DNA of 64,000 bases, taken from the NCBI RefSeq assembly GCF_026672425.1, contig NZ_JAPPRC010000006.1, forward strand, positions 682,001-746,000, in the 5' to 3' direction. Numbering within the stretch: position 1 is the first letter of the stretch; each line of letters begins with the position of its first letter. The stretch is from Pannonibacter sp. SL95 (GTDB lineage Bacteria; Pseudomonadota; Alphaproteobacteria; Rhizobiales; Stappiaceae). Shown here piece after piece: positions 53,275 through 62,013 of the stretch. The position numbers were made by a program, and so were the translations under genes. The notes under the pieces are model-generated. The model was not told the origin of the DNA, ran no database searches, and was given only the letters and a program-made list of their open reading frames with translations.

Positions 53275-54911
53275 TTCTTGCCTCGTTGAGTGATCATTTG
53301 GCGCTTGCCGTTCGGCTGCGTGATGATGTGACTGCAGGACCACGAGGACGGGCCTTTGTTGTAGCCAAGGTCGTGCTTAGCGAGCAGGCCACCGGTCCAC
53401 ACGCCGTCGATAATTCCGGCTGTGTGCGTATGGTCTGTGTTCGCCTTGCGACCAAGCTGACGGAAAGCCTTCGGGTTGCCCCGTGCTCCGTTCGGTCCCC
53501 TGTGTCCGTGGATTGCGTGTTCGATGTCTCGCAGGACAAGGCTGCTGTCCTCGTGCACGAACTCAACGTTCGGGATCTGCACGTTCGTCTTGTCGGCGAG
53601 GTCTCGGATGACGTACTCGAAGATATGGTATTCAGCACCGTCTTCGATTGCCCGGTGGATCACTGCGTTGCACTCGTGCCAGAAGCGGGCGTTGATGCCG
53701 TCCATCTGGCCTGCAGGATCTTTCAGCCAGCGTTCAAGCGCTTGGTCGTGGTTGCTCTCGATCACATGCAGGTGCGTCGTAGGGTACTTCTTGCTCAGCG
53801 CCCCGAGGAACAGGACTGCAGAGATCAGGTCGTGCTCCACTCGCTTGTTCGCGGTTGCGTTCCCGGCGATGAAGTACGGGTCCTTGATGTTGTGGTGGTT
53901 GCGTGACTTGAAGTCTATCAGGTCATGCAGGAACACGCGGCTCGGGTTCAGAGCGTCCAGCATGGACAGTGCGCCCTGCAGCAGAACAGGGTCCATATGC
54001 TCGATATGGATGTCGCCAAGGGTGACGAATGGCTGACCTGCACCATGGTCACGGTACACGCCGTCAGGTCCGTACAGTGTCGTCAGGTCGTAGAAGAAGC
54101 CATTGTCATCGGCGATGAGCTGGCGGGTGAACCAGTCTCCGTCTTCATCGATCTCGACGTACAGGGCACCAAAGACATGGTGGAACGTGGCGACCTGACC
54201 GGCCTTGCGTTCGATGTAGTTCCGCAGTGTGCAGGCCCCAGTGGTGTACATGAACCGTGCCGGGTCGTGCTTCATGGTGGCAAGGCTGCTCATGTGCACC
54301 TTGGCGTGCGGAACAACGGCACTGTTCGGGCCGGTGTAGTTCTGCAGGGTGTTGAGCGGCATAGCTGCTGTAGGAAGGATGTCCAGTTCTCCGCAGAAAA
54401 CTAGACCTTCGCAGACCTTGACTTGCTCGTCCAAGACGTACGGGTCAATGAGCGGGTCGTACCAAAGTCCCGAACCGCCGTCTGCATCTTTCTTGCTGAT
54501 ACCGCCGTGCTGCTTCCAACCGTGCTTGTTGTATGTGAACCGGGATACGATCAGTTCGGCCCCGGTGTCACCGCAGAAGTGCTGCAGGGCGCTCCAAAAG
54601 CCCCTGTGCAGGTATGTGTTGTTCTGTGCAGCCGTGAAGACGAAACGCTTGCCCGTGAGGCTACGTCGGCGTTCATCCGGTGCGGCGATTGTTCCACCGG
54701 CAAGGGGCCGGTCGTCTGCATCTTTCACGCCCTTTTCACGGGCGGTCGGCGGAAGGTCGTCCGCGAGGTCTGCAAGCTTCTTGCTGTACCATGCGTCAGT
54801 AAAGCGAAAGCCCCACTTCCGCAGCAGGGCTTTAGCATTTACGCGATGACCTCCCATCTGTGTAACGGCCTGTACGATTACGTTGTCGTTAGGCCGACCG
54901 TGGTCGGGCAT
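53262..54911 (-). CDS. Calcineurin-like metallophosphoesterase, large phage form
   Basis: 549 residues from the ATG at 54911 (GGAG 6 bases upstream). The N-terminal 60 residues look like a small DNA-binding helical domain ('NVIVQAVTQMGGHRVNAKAL'). Metallophosphoesterase motifs follow: 'VTLGDIHIEHMD' (about 297-308), 'DLIDFKSRNHH', 'VIESNHDQALERW' (about 383) and 'NTDHTHTAG' (about 497). It lies between helicase and nucleotide genes, suggesting a nuclease or phosphodiesterase for phage DNA metabolism. Family fit good, reaction unknown. Confidence 0.75.
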   Translation of the reverse strand: MPDHGRPNDNVIVQAVTQMGGHRVNAKALLRKWGFRFTDAWYSKKLADLADDLPPTAREKGVKDADDRPLAGGTIAAPDERRRSLTGKRFVFTAAQNNTYLHRGFWSALQHFCGDTGAELIVSRFTYNKHGWKQHGGISKKDADGGSGLWYDPLIDPYVLDEQVKVCEGLVFCGELDILPTAAMPLNTLQNYTGPNSAVVPHAKVHMSSLATMKHDPARFMYTTGACTLRNYIERKAGQVATFHHVFGALYVEIDEDGDWFTRQLIADDNGFFYDLTTLYGPDGVYRDHGAGQPFVTLGDIHIEHMDPVLLQGALSMLDALNPSRVFLHDLIDFKSRNHHNIKDPYFIAGNATANKRVEHDLISAVLFLGALSKKYPTTHLHVIESNHDQALERWLKDPAGQMDGINARFWHECNAVIHRAIEDGAEYHIFEYVIRDLADKTNVQIPNVEFVHEDSSLVLRDIEHAIHGHRGPNGARGNPKAFRQLGRKANTDHTHTAGIIDGVWTGGLLAKHDLGYNKGPSSWSCSHIITQPNGKRQMITQRGKKWRA

Positions 54912-54912
54912 A

Positions 54913-56169
54913 TCATTCTCCAACAGGGATGTCTGTGTAGCGTGAGCGCACACCGTCGAAGATGACCTCTGCACGAGGATCACTCTTTCCGTCAGGGCGT
55001 CTTAGCTTGTTCTTGGGGATGCCGATGTAGCGCATACCCATAAGGTTCGGGTCGTTGCTTGCACCGATCATGATTTGGAAGTCGCAAGCACCTTGCTTGC
55101 CGGTCTTGCTGTCCTTCAGCATACCGAGTGTCGGGAACATCTCCCCGTCGCCCTCGTTGCTGATCTGACTTGTTGCGATGCCAATGCAGTCGTATTTCAC
55201 TGACCTTTCACGACCCCACTGGTACATCTGCTCAAGGGCAAGGTCTGTACGGGCTGCATCGCCGAAACCCCTGATGTTGTCGATCATGTCGTAGACAACG
55301 ATACCGGGGTTGTTTTCTTCAAGGATCGCTTCGACCTGTCCGACATTGCAGCCGTGGATGTCGAAGATCCGCACCTTATCGAGCCTGCCGCCGATGGCGT
55401 CTCGATAGGCCCCCACGAGCTTGCCCTGCTGGTGTAGCTCGGTCAGTTCGCTGACACGAAGGTTCAGTGCCGCTTGGTACAGGCGCGGAATGATCCGCTT
55501 GCCGAGGCCCTCGTTGTTCAGCCAGATGATGTTTCGGTCTTCCGGTAGCTGCGGTGCCATGTGGGTGATCTCGCTCGCTAGGAACGAGGTCTTGCCCTTG
55601 TCAGGGCGACCAGCAACGATACCGAAGTCACCGGGCCGCAGTCCGCGCATGGAAGCGTTCAAGCATTCCAGTCGCCACGATACGCCCGCGTCATCTACTT
55701 CATCCTGCAGGAGGTCGCCGATGGGCGTATCGATGTAGTTGGTGGCCCGTAGGCCAAGTCGCTTTCGGTACTTGTCAAGCGTGAGGGTCACAACCTCGTA
55801 CGCATCCTCTACATCCCCGTCCTCGAATGCTTCTGCGAGGTTCGCAAGCTGCGTCATGAGGTCGATGGATGAGAGGTCACGCACAATGTTTCTGTACTGT
55901 TCCTCGTCGGGCTGCTCTGAGCAGGCGCGGAGTACAGAGACGAAGGACAGGTAGGTCTCGTCCTTCATCTTGGGATGCCATTGCCGGAAACGCGGGATGA
56001 ACTCCTGCATGTCGATCTCGATATGGTTCGGGTGCAACTCGTAGTATTTCCCGAAGTCATCCAAAATCGCTTTGGTTATCTCATCCAGAGGCGTCTTCGG
56101 TATGATGTCCTTGAGCTTGAAGTAATCCGACCGACGACGCATTATCCGTAGTAATACCTTGTCGATCAA
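54913..56169 (-). CDS. Replicative DNA helicase, DnaB-like (T7 gp4 C-terminal equivalent)
   Basis: 418 residues. RecA-type core: Walker A 'GIVAGRPDKGKTSFLAS' (about 185-200), Walker B 'NPGIVVYDMIDN' (about 280) and 'YDCIGIATSQISNEGDGEMF' (motif H3 region). In T7 the helicase is fused to the primase; here they are separate genes overlapping by 89 bp. The TTG start at 56169 is supported by AAGGAG 9 bases upstream; an ATG at 56142 is the alternative. Confidence 0.93.
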   Translation of the reverse strand: MIDKVLLRIMRRRSDYFKLKDIIPKTPLDEITKAILDDFGKYYELHPNHIEIDMQEFIPRFRQWHPKMKDETYLSFVSVLRACSEQPDEEQYRNIVRDLSSIDLMTQLANLAEAFEDGDVEDAYEVVTLTLDKYRKRLGLRATNYIDTPIGDLLQDEVDDAGVSWRLECLNASMRGLRPGDFGIVAGRPDKGKTSFLASEITHMAPQLPEDRNIIWLNNEGLGKRIIPRLYQAALNLRVSELTELHQQGKLVGAYRDAIGGRLDKVRIFDIHGCNVGQVEAILEENNPGIVVYDMIDNIRGFGDAARTDLALEQMYQWGRERSVKYDCIGIATSQISNEGDGEMFPTLGMLKDSKTGKQGACDFQIMIGASNDPNLMGMRYIGIPKNKLRRPDGKSDPRAEVIFDGVRSRYTDIPVGE

Positions 56170-56992
56170 AGAGTATGCTCCTTATTTCTCTATTGCTGTA
56201 CGCCTTCGGGTCACGATGTGTACGAATTGTTTGTACAGGGATGCCGATGAGATCGAGACGCCGAGACAGCGTTCGCCTCGCTGCAGCGCCAGCGGTGTCG
56301 CCGTCCATCCAGATGGCAGCGGAGTTGTTCTCGTGGTCTGGCTTGAGTTCCAGCGCCTGCGAAATTTTCTCAACTGATGCGCTTGTACCCAGCAGGGCAC
56401 ATGCCAGTTGTACAAGACGCCCAACTCGAATTGCCGACAGTACGTCTTCAACAATGACGAGAGCAGGTCGTATGCCATCCCCCGTAGAGGGTGCGGTAGG
56501 TAACCGCAGGCTTGGATCAGACCGAAATAGGCCCACTGACTGCGGGTCCATCTTGGATAGGTACCTAGGCTTTTCATCGAGGCTCCTTGCTATGTATCCG
56601 ACGTACTCACCCCGTTCATACAAAGGTACGATCACCCGACGCAGGAACGGGCTGTAGCCAATTCCGTAGTGGCTGGCGATGTCATGCCGTACCCCGGCCC
56701 TTAAGAACCAAAGCGCTGCACTGTCTGGAATGTCGGTGGTGAAATCTCGGGGGAGAGAAAAGTCTTTCCCGGCAGCAATCGCGTTGAGCGCCTGTCTGCG
56801 TTCTCGTAGCTGCTGTATGCTGAAGGTTCCGTGCGGCGCAAAGTCTTTGAAGTTGCACCGAAAGCAGAAGGCTCCGTATCCTTTGGAATTGTCGCTAACG
56901 ATCAACGATGCGTCGCTGCCGCAGCAGCGTATCTTTCGCTTGGCACCCGGACGCAGTGTCTTTGCTATCTGCAGCCAGTGCGGGTCTGCCAT
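56081..56992 (-). CDS. DNA primase (T7 gp4 N-terminal equivalent)
   Basis: 303 residues. Zinc-binding region 'IRCCGSDASLIV' with 'GAFCFRCNFKDFA' (about 20-50) and TOPRIM domain with 'RPALVIVEDVLSAIRVGRLV' and 'AAIWMDGDTAGAAARRTLSR' (DxD-type metal site). Lays primers for lagging-strand synthesis. Starts in a TAATG overlap with the small gene upstream. Confidence 0.92.
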   Translation of the reverse strand: MADPHWLQIAKTLRPGAKRKIRCCGSDASLIVSDNSKGYGAFCFRCNFKDFAPHGTFSIQQLRERRQALNAIAAGKDFSLPRDFTTDIPDSAALWFLRAGVRHDIASHYGIGYSPFLRRVIVPLYERGEYVGYIARSLDEKPRYLSKMDPQSVGLFRSDPSLRLPTAPSTGDGIRPALVIVEDVLSAIRVGRLVQLACALLGTSASVEKISQALELKPDHENNSAAIWMDGDTAGAAARRTLSRRLDLIGIPVQTIRTHRDPKAYSNREIRSILFDRQGITTDNASSVGLLQAQGHHTEDASG

Positions 56993-57168
56993 TACGTCTC
57001 CGTGATGAAGACGCCCTTGCCATTCTGCCTGATGGCCCGGTCAACCGGCGTGTCGTAGGAAACGCCTGCGTCGATCCACTCGTCGGCGGAACTGTGTCCG
57101 TCAGTGGTGCGGATCGGTACGAGGTACTCGTCGAACTCCGGTACCTCCGGTATCTTGGTTGTGGTCAT
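56992..57168 (-). CDS. Small acidic phage protein before the primase gene
   Basis: 58 residues, starting 'MTTTKIPEVPEFDEYLVPIR', acidic, with no membrane segment. TAATG overlap with the primase start implies coupling. Function unknown. Confidence 0.55.
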   Translation of the reverse strand: MTTTKIPEVPEFDEYLVPIRTTDGHSSADEWIDAGVSYDTPVDRAIRQNGKGVFITET

Positions 57169-57171
57169 GGT

Positions 57172-57375
57172 TCACCTGTTCGGAACCGCGCAGCCTTGTG
57201 CTGCTAGGCTCTCGTTGTTCGCGAGAAGCTCGACGGCCTCTGCATCCGAAAGTTGGTTGATATTGTCCGTGTGAAGTCGGGTCGCGGTCTGTGTGCATAC
57301 GGGATCACCGCCTGGACCAGCGCTCACGCAACCAGCTACGAGCATCATCACCAGACATGGAACGAATACGCGCAT
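57172..57375 (-). CDS. Rz1-like outer-membrane spanin lipoprotein
   Basis: 67 residues from the ATG at 57375. Lipoprotein signal 'MRVFVPCLVMMLVAGCVSAG' with the lipobox LVAGC, and a short mature part. It begins inside the inner-spanin reading frame (+1 frame), the classic Rz/Rz1 nesting. A GTG at 57402 would extend the n-region but lacks a ribosome-binding site. Works with the inner spanin to fuse membranes at lysis. Confidence 0.75.
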   Translation of the reverse strand: MRVFVPCLVMMLVAGCVSAGPGGDPVCTQTATRLHTDNINQLSDAEAVELLANNESLAAQGCAVPNR

Positions 57376-57574
57376 CGATCTCAGCCCTTTCCTTGTAGGC
57401 ACGAAGCTTGCGGCTTGCTTCCGCGTACTTCTGTTGGTTCCGTAGATCGGACTTCAGTACGGCCCGTTAGTACAGCAGCGCTGCTACGGTCGCGCCGCCT
57501 GCTGCCAAGGCGATCACTGCCTTGGCCCGTAGACCACCAAGCAGCGAGAGGATGTAGGTGAGGGCCGCGCTCAT
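57305..57574 (-). pseudogene. Rz-like inner spanin, interrupted by an in-frame TAA
   Basis: The ATG at 57574 overlaps the endolysin stop (ATGA). It encodes a membrane segment 'TYILSLLGGLRAKAVIALAA' and ends at TAA 57467-57469 after 35 codons. The same frame continues for 53 codons after the stop with 'LKSDLRNQQKYAEASRKLRA' and 'ERAEIDARIRSMSGDDARSW', typical of Rz coiled-coil tails, to TGA at 57305. The outer spanin is nested in this tail. So one nonsense codon separates anchor from coiled coil. Confidence 0.75.
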
Positions 57575-58566
57575 TTGCGCTTGCCCATGAGGTAGCGGAT
57601 CAGGAAGAACGCTGCGATGCCGAGGGCTACAGCGAGCAGGAAGTACAGGGTCGGTGGGGTTGTGAGCGTCGTCCAGATCGGCGAGGATACGAGTTCCTTG
57701 ACCGGCTCTGAGACCTGCTCGACTGTGTTCACCACTTCCTCTGCATAGGTGACGCCTGTCACCACAACGCCACCGCCGACGCCTGCAGCAGTGTTCTGCT
57801 TGACCTTCTTGGCCTTGGCTTCTGCCTCTGCGAGGGCGATGTGTTCGCGGGTGATGCGACCGACGATGCCGTCAGCGACGATGCCGCGATCCTTCTGGAA
57901 ACGGTACACTGCATCACCGCCCGTGTAGCCAAGGGCTTCGAGACGAACGTACTCGTCAATGACGGCTATGGGGCCGGGGTTACTGTGCTTGCGTACCGCA
58001 GCGAGAGCCTTGGCGAACTTCCGGTGGTAGCCCCACTTCTTGTAGTTCTTGCCGTTGTACAGGAACGAAAAGGTGTTCACGTCCTCGTCTGCAATGGCCT
58101 TCATGATCCGCTTATCGGTCAGAATGTAGCGAAGCATGAGGTCGATCTGACCTTCACGGGTCTGTGCCCGCTTCCACATTTCCTGCACCGACGAGAAGCC
58201 GAGACGCTGCCAGTGGAAGCCCATGACCTGACCCACACCCATCGAGATGGCCTCAAGGGCTGCAGTGTCATCTACGGCCCGCCAGCGCTTCAGAAGCTCG
58301 TAGCGGTCGTGTGCAGAGTTCGGTACGGGGAGCTTGTTCGCCGACTTGTGCGCGAGCTTGGCGGCGACGGCTGCGGCTCGTTTGTTCGCGGGGAGCCGCT
58401 TGTAGAACCAGTGCGCCTCTTGCCGGATCGGCGGTACGCTGCGACCGCTGTAGGTCCAGAAGAAAGTGTCTGCACTCTCGACGGACGTGACAGCGAGTGC
58501 CCAGTCGCTTTTGATGCTGTAGCGATCCGCTAATGCGACCACTTCAGCACGCTGAATGTTGTTCAT
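57571..58566 (-). CDS. Endolysin: N-acetylmuramidase with peptidoglycan-binding region and C-terminal TM helix
   Basis: 331 residues. The N-terminal muramidase (DUF3380-type, about 5-195) shows 'WALAVTSVESADTFF' with the likely catalytic Glu30 and 'ISMGVGQVMGFHWQRLGFSS'. A peptidoglycan-binding-like repeat (about 205-245, 'LGYTGGDAVYRFQKDRGIVA') follows, then a linker and a C-terminal membrane helix 'LYFLLAVALGIAAFFLIRYL' with basic end. The tail anchor is unusual for an endolysin. Coupled to the spanin gene downstream. Confidence 0.85.
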   Translation of the reverse strand: MNNIQRAEVVALADRYSIKSDWALAVTSVESADTFFWTYSGRSVPPIRQEAHWFYKRLPANKRAAAVAAKLAHKSANKLPVPNSAHDRYELLKRWRAVDDTAALEAISMGVGQVMGFHWQRLGFSSVQEMWKRAQTREGQIDLMLRYILTDKRIMKAIADEDVNTFSFLYNGKNYKKWGYHRKFAKALAAVRKHSNPGPIAVIDEYVRLEALGYTGGDAVYRFQKDRGIVADGIVGRITREHIALAEAEAKAKKVKQNTAAGVGGGVVVTGVTYAEEVVNTVEQVSEPVKELVSSPIWTTLTTPPTLYFLLAVALGIAAFFLIRYLMGKRK

Positions 58567-59042
58567 CAGTATTCCTTTTGCATGACGTACTTGGTGCCGT
58601 GTTCGAGGCAGTCAGTAACAAACTTTCGCTCATTGGTGGGGAAGGTGCCGTGCTTCGCCGCGTAGCGGGGTCCAAGCACGACGATGGCGTTGATCACTGC
58701 GAGCCAGCGAGCCGTGTCCTTGTCGTAGTCGAACATGTTCAGGACATCGGCGACCATTTGGGAAAAGAGCGGCTCAGGGCTCGCTTCGCCGGTCGCACGG
58801 TCGACGCAACGTATTGCTGCATAGGTGGCCCATGCGGTGAAGAACTCCTGCGTGTCGCGGTCGCAGAACACCTTGTCGGGGGTCTTCTGGTACTCGATGG
58901 CAATGCGACCGGTTCGCAGGAAGTGGCTGTGTGCAAAACCGGGCTGCACCGTCTGGTGCGTAGAAATCGGTGGGAGAACGTCTGCGATCTGTGCGATGGC
59001 TACGTTCAGGGATTGGTCAAGAGGGCTTTGAGTGTGTTCCAC
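58566..59042 (-). CDS. Phage protein of unknown function
   Basis: 158 residues, soluble: 'MEHTQSPLDQSLNVAIAQIA', 'EFFTAWATYAAIRCVDRATG' and 'RWLAVINAIVVLGPRYAAKH'. Shares one base with the endolysin start, so probably coupled. It starts right after the early terminator. Not recognised. Confidence 0.65.
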   Translation of the reverse strand: MEHTQSPLDQSLNVAIAQIADVLPPISTHQTVQPGFAHSHFLRTGRIAIEYQKTPDKVFCDRDTQEFFTAWATYAAIRCVDRATGEASPEPLFSQMVADVLNMFDYDKDTARWLAVINAIVVLGPRYAAKHGTFPTNERKFVTDCLEHGTKYVMQKEY

Positions 59043-59057
59043 GGTATGTCTCCAGAC

Positions 59058-59089
59058 AAAAGAAAAGGGCGGCTCCGAAGAACCGCCCT
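59058..59089 (-). terminator. Early-region terminator
   Basis: On the minus strand AGGGCGG (from 59089) pairs with CCGCCCT (to 59066), then TTTCTTTT. It lies 31 bp after the 137-residue gene and 16 bp before the next start. Confidence 0.85.
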
Positions 59090-59119
59090 GTTTGGCTGAC
59101 TGTAGTATGTAGCTTGCGC

Positions 59120-59533
59120 TTATTTAGGACGCTTATCCGTACGCAGGATCAGCACTGCGACGACGCTTCCGTCTTTCTGCTCGGTGCGGGTCTCGTAGTA
59201 GTTCGGCTCATTGCGCTCCTTGGCGGCGCGGTTGCGGTTCGTCGTTGCGGACTGCACAGAACGACGCAGCCGTTCGGTATCTTCCTTGGAGGCACCTTCA
59301 GGTGCCTTCACACGAATGAAGCTGAAGCCCTTGTCGCTCGGTGCTGCGAGCTTGTCGAATGCGTACTTGCTCGTACCACCACCACCACCGGAACGGGCCG
59401 AGGGCGGAAGCTCTGCCATTACGCCGGTCTCGATCTCGCCGACCTCAACAGCCTGCGGGGTGGTGACTGCTCCGGTCTCCGTAGCTGCTTCGAGGTCAAC
59501 GTCCAAGTCTGCGAGCGGATCTTTCTTTGCCAT
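59120..59533 (-). CDS. Small phage protein, first gene inside attR
   Basis: 137 residues. Acidic, disordered start ('MAKKDPLADLDVDLEAATET'), a Gly run, then 'TSKYAFDKLAAPSDKGFSFI' and a basic helical part 'ERLRRSVQSATTNRNRAAKE' that could bind nucleic acid. Preceded by promoter copy A and followed by a terminator, so it is its own transcription unit. No helix-turn-helix is apparent. Unknown; a repressor role cannot be excluded but nothing supports it directly. Confidence 0.65.
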   Translation of the reverse strand: MAKKDPLADLDVDLEAATETGAVTTPQAVEVGEIETGVMAELPPSARSGGGGGTSKYAFDKLAAPSDKGFSFIRVKAPEGASKEDTERLRRSVQSATTNRNRAAKERNEPNYYETRTEQKDGSVVAVLILRTDKRPK

Positions 59534-59628
59534 GTATGTAGTCTCTCTTTGTTTGTTGTCCGTGGTAGAGCACTGCGCTCTGTGCGGGCATCATAACTGA
59601 TGCACAGGCACAGCGCAGCGCTTTTATC

Positions 59629-59643
59629 TCTAATAGGAGGGGT
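59629..59643 (-). promoter_or_regulatory. Phage RNA polymerase promoter-like motif, copy A
   Basis: Exact ACCCCTCCTATTAGA on the minus strand, 96 bp before the 137-residue gene. The surrounding 59534-59820 has no other gene; no sigma70 promoter was clear on the minus strand. Confidence 0.7.
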
Positions 59644-59820
59644 AATTGTGGCAGGGCTTGCCGCTCGCCTCTGTATGGGGAGCAGCAGGCCACCTCAGGT
59701 GCACGGAAAGTGCACGGATTACCATCGGTTTTGTGCCGTTTCCGCACGCGCACGGCGGCGGTTACGGCGGCGACGGCTCCGAGTGGGCTGCGGATAAGTC
59801 GTTGTTTTCGCTGGGATTTG

Positions 59821-59897
<77 letters not shown>

Positions 59898-60116
59898 ATC
59901 TTTGGCGTGTTGGCCGGGTGGCCTGCCGGTGAGAGGCGATGAGGTGCCGCTCGTGTCCGCCGCGTGTTTTCGCTGCGAACGAGCGGGCTTGTGCCACAGT
60001 TGTTCGGGGATGGCAAGCGCTTATGCGCGGGAAATTGTAAGCCGCCTGTGGACAGGTGACAGACCGGGCAGGACCGCACTTGGCGGGCAGGGCGCCGCTG
60101 GAGTAGGTCTTGAACC

Positions 60117-60368
60117 ATGGACGAGACTGCAGAGCACAGCAAGAAACAGCAAGGAAATGCTGGCGCCGGCGCGGCAAAGGCTGCGGCTTCGCCGAAGCCG
60201 GGCAGCCGTGAGGCGCGCCTTGCCGAAGCGTTGCGCCAGAACCTGAAGCGGCGCAAGAGCGCGGCACGACATCGGGCCGGGCGGGAGGCGGCGGACGTAG
60301 CGGATTCTGCCGATAACGCCGTACCGGATGACGCACCGGACACGCAATCGGACGGCGGCGGCGGCTGA
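60117..60368 (+). CDS. Small basic hypothetical protein upstream of murA
   Basis: 83 residues: Ala/Lys-rich start, 'SREARLAEALRQNLKRRKSA' basic helix, acidic Gly-rich tail. Short proteins of this shape precede murA in several Hyphomicrobiales; function unknown. The 219-bp gap before it should hold the tRNA promoter and its own promoter. Confidence 0.6.
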   Translation: MDETAEHSKKQQGNAGAGAAKAAASPKPGSREARLAEALRQNLKRRKSAARHRAGREAADVADSADNAVPDDAPDTQSDGGGG

Positions 60369-60545
60369 GCCCGCAGCAAGCTGTGGACAAAGGGGGGCGC
60401 CGGCGTGCATCGGTCGGGATCGCAGTCGTGGCAGGGGCGATGCTGGCGGTCTGCCTTGCGCGCGCCAAACTCCGGGTGTAGACGCGGCTCGCGCAAGGGA
60501 ACAAATCAATTTCAGGGCCGTTTGCGGCCGCAGCCAGGTGGATCC

Positions 60546-61835
60546 ATGGACAGCATCAAGATCGTCGGCGGTTCTCAGTTGAACGGCGTCATTCCGATTT
60601 CCGGCGCCAAGAACGCCACCCTGCCGCTGATGATCGCCTCGCTGCTCAGCGACGAAACCCTGACGCTCGGCAACGTGCCGCGCCTGCGCGACGTGGCCCA
60701 GCTGAACCACATCCTGTCGAACCACGGCGTTGACTATTCCGTCGACGGCAAGCGCGTCGGCCAGGATGACCTGAAGGGCCAGACGCTGCATCTGACCGCC
60801 CGCACCATCGTTGACACCACGGCGCCCTATGAACTCGTCTCGAAAATGCGGGCGAGCTTCTGGGTGATCGGCCCGCTGGTGGCGCGCGAACGCCGCGCCC
60901 GCGTGTCGCTGCCCGGCGGCTGCGCGATCGGCACGCGTCCGGTCGATTTCTTCATCGAGGGCCTGACCAAGCTCGGCGCATCCATCGACATCGAGGCCGG
61001 TTACGTGGTCGTCGATGCGCCGAAGGGCCTGGTCGGCGCGCGCATCGAGTTCCCGAAGGTCTCGGTCGGCGCGACGCACACGCTGATGATGGCCGCGACG
61101 CTGGCCAAGGGCGAAACCGAGCTCGTCAACGCAGCGCGTGAGCCGGAAGTGGTCGACCTTGCCAACTGCCTCATCGGCATGGGTGCAAAGATCGAGGGCG
61201 CGGGCACGTCGGTGATCCGCATCCAGGGCGTTGACCGCCTGCATGGCCATCGCCATGCGGTGATCCCGGACCGCATCGAGGCGGGCACCTATGCCATGGC
61301 GGTTGCCATGACCGGCGGCGACGTGGTGCTGGAAAACGCCCGCGCGGACCTGTTCGAGAGCGCCCTCGACGTGCTGCGCCAGACCGGCGCGGAGATCACC
61401 GAGGTCGACGGCGGCCTGCGCGTTTACCGCAATGGCAATGGCATTGCTCCGGTCGACATCACGACGGAACCGTTCCCCGGCTTCCCGACCGACCTGCAGG
61501 CCCAGTTCATGGCGCTGATGACGCGCGCGGGCGGCCAGAGCCGCATCACCGAGACGATCTTCGAGAACCGTTTCATGCATGTGCAGGAACTGGCCCGCCT
61601 CGGCGCCCGCATCCGCATCGACGGGCACACCGCGATTGTCGACGGTGTCAGCACGCTGCGCGGCGCTCCGGTCATGGCGACGGACCTGCGCGCCTCGGTG
61701 TCTCTGGTGATCGCCGGCCTTGCCGCCGAAGGCGAAACGAACGTTAGCCGCGTCTATCACCTTGACCGTGGTTTCGAGCGGCTGGAAGAAAAGCTCAGCC
61801 GCTGCGGCGCCGTGATCGAGCGCATCTCGCACTAA
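60546..61835 (+). CDS. murA: UDP-N-acetylglucosamine 1-carboxyvinyltransferase
   Basis: 429 residues. First committed step of peptidoglycan synthesis in the cytoplasm: transfers enolpyruvate from PEP to UDP-GlcNAc. '[20 protein letters not shown]' and '[14 protein letters not shown]' at the N-terminus carry the catalytic Lys/Asn. The PEP-binding cysteine (about residue 126) is in '[15 protein letters not shown]', so fosfomycin sensitivity is expected. C-terminal '[16 protein letters not shown]' is conserved. The ATG at 60546 gives the standard length. Confidence 0.97.
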   Translation: MDSIKIVGGSQLNGVIPISGAKNATLPLMIASLLSDETLTLGNVPRLRDVAQLNHILSNHGVDYSVDGKRVGQDDLKGQTLHLTARTIVDTTAPYELVSKMRASFWVIGPLVARERRARVSLPGGCAIGTRPVDFFIEGLTKLGASIDIEAGYVVVDAPKGLVGARIEFPKVSVGATHTLMMAATLAKGETELVNAAREPEVVDLANCLIGMGAKIEGAGTSVIRIQGVDRLHGHRHAVIPDRIEAGTYAMAVAMTGGDVVLENARADLFESALDVLRQTGAEITEVDGGLRVYRNGNGIAPVDITTEPFPGFPTDLQAQFMALMTRAGGQSRITETIFENRFMHVQELARLGARIRIDGHTAIVDGVSTLRGAPVMATDLRASVSLVIAGLAAEGETNVSRVYHLDRGFERLEEKLSRCGAVIERISH

Positions 61836-62013
61836 CGCCCAAAACACCGGCTGTGCCGTCTGGCCAATTGTCAAATCGGGCAGGACCGGTTAGGCAATCG
61901 CGGGAACGGCGTGTTCTGCGGCGGGCGTGATCGCCTGCCGGTCAATACGCCGGGCTGGACAGGCAGCATGTGACAGGTCCGGGACCCGGGCCGCAGGGAC
62001 CTTGCGACGACCG

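Noticed and set aside
60405-60545. Longer N-terminus for MurA
   Set aside because: The family starts at MDSIKIVGG; the extension overlaps the leader and lacks similarity.
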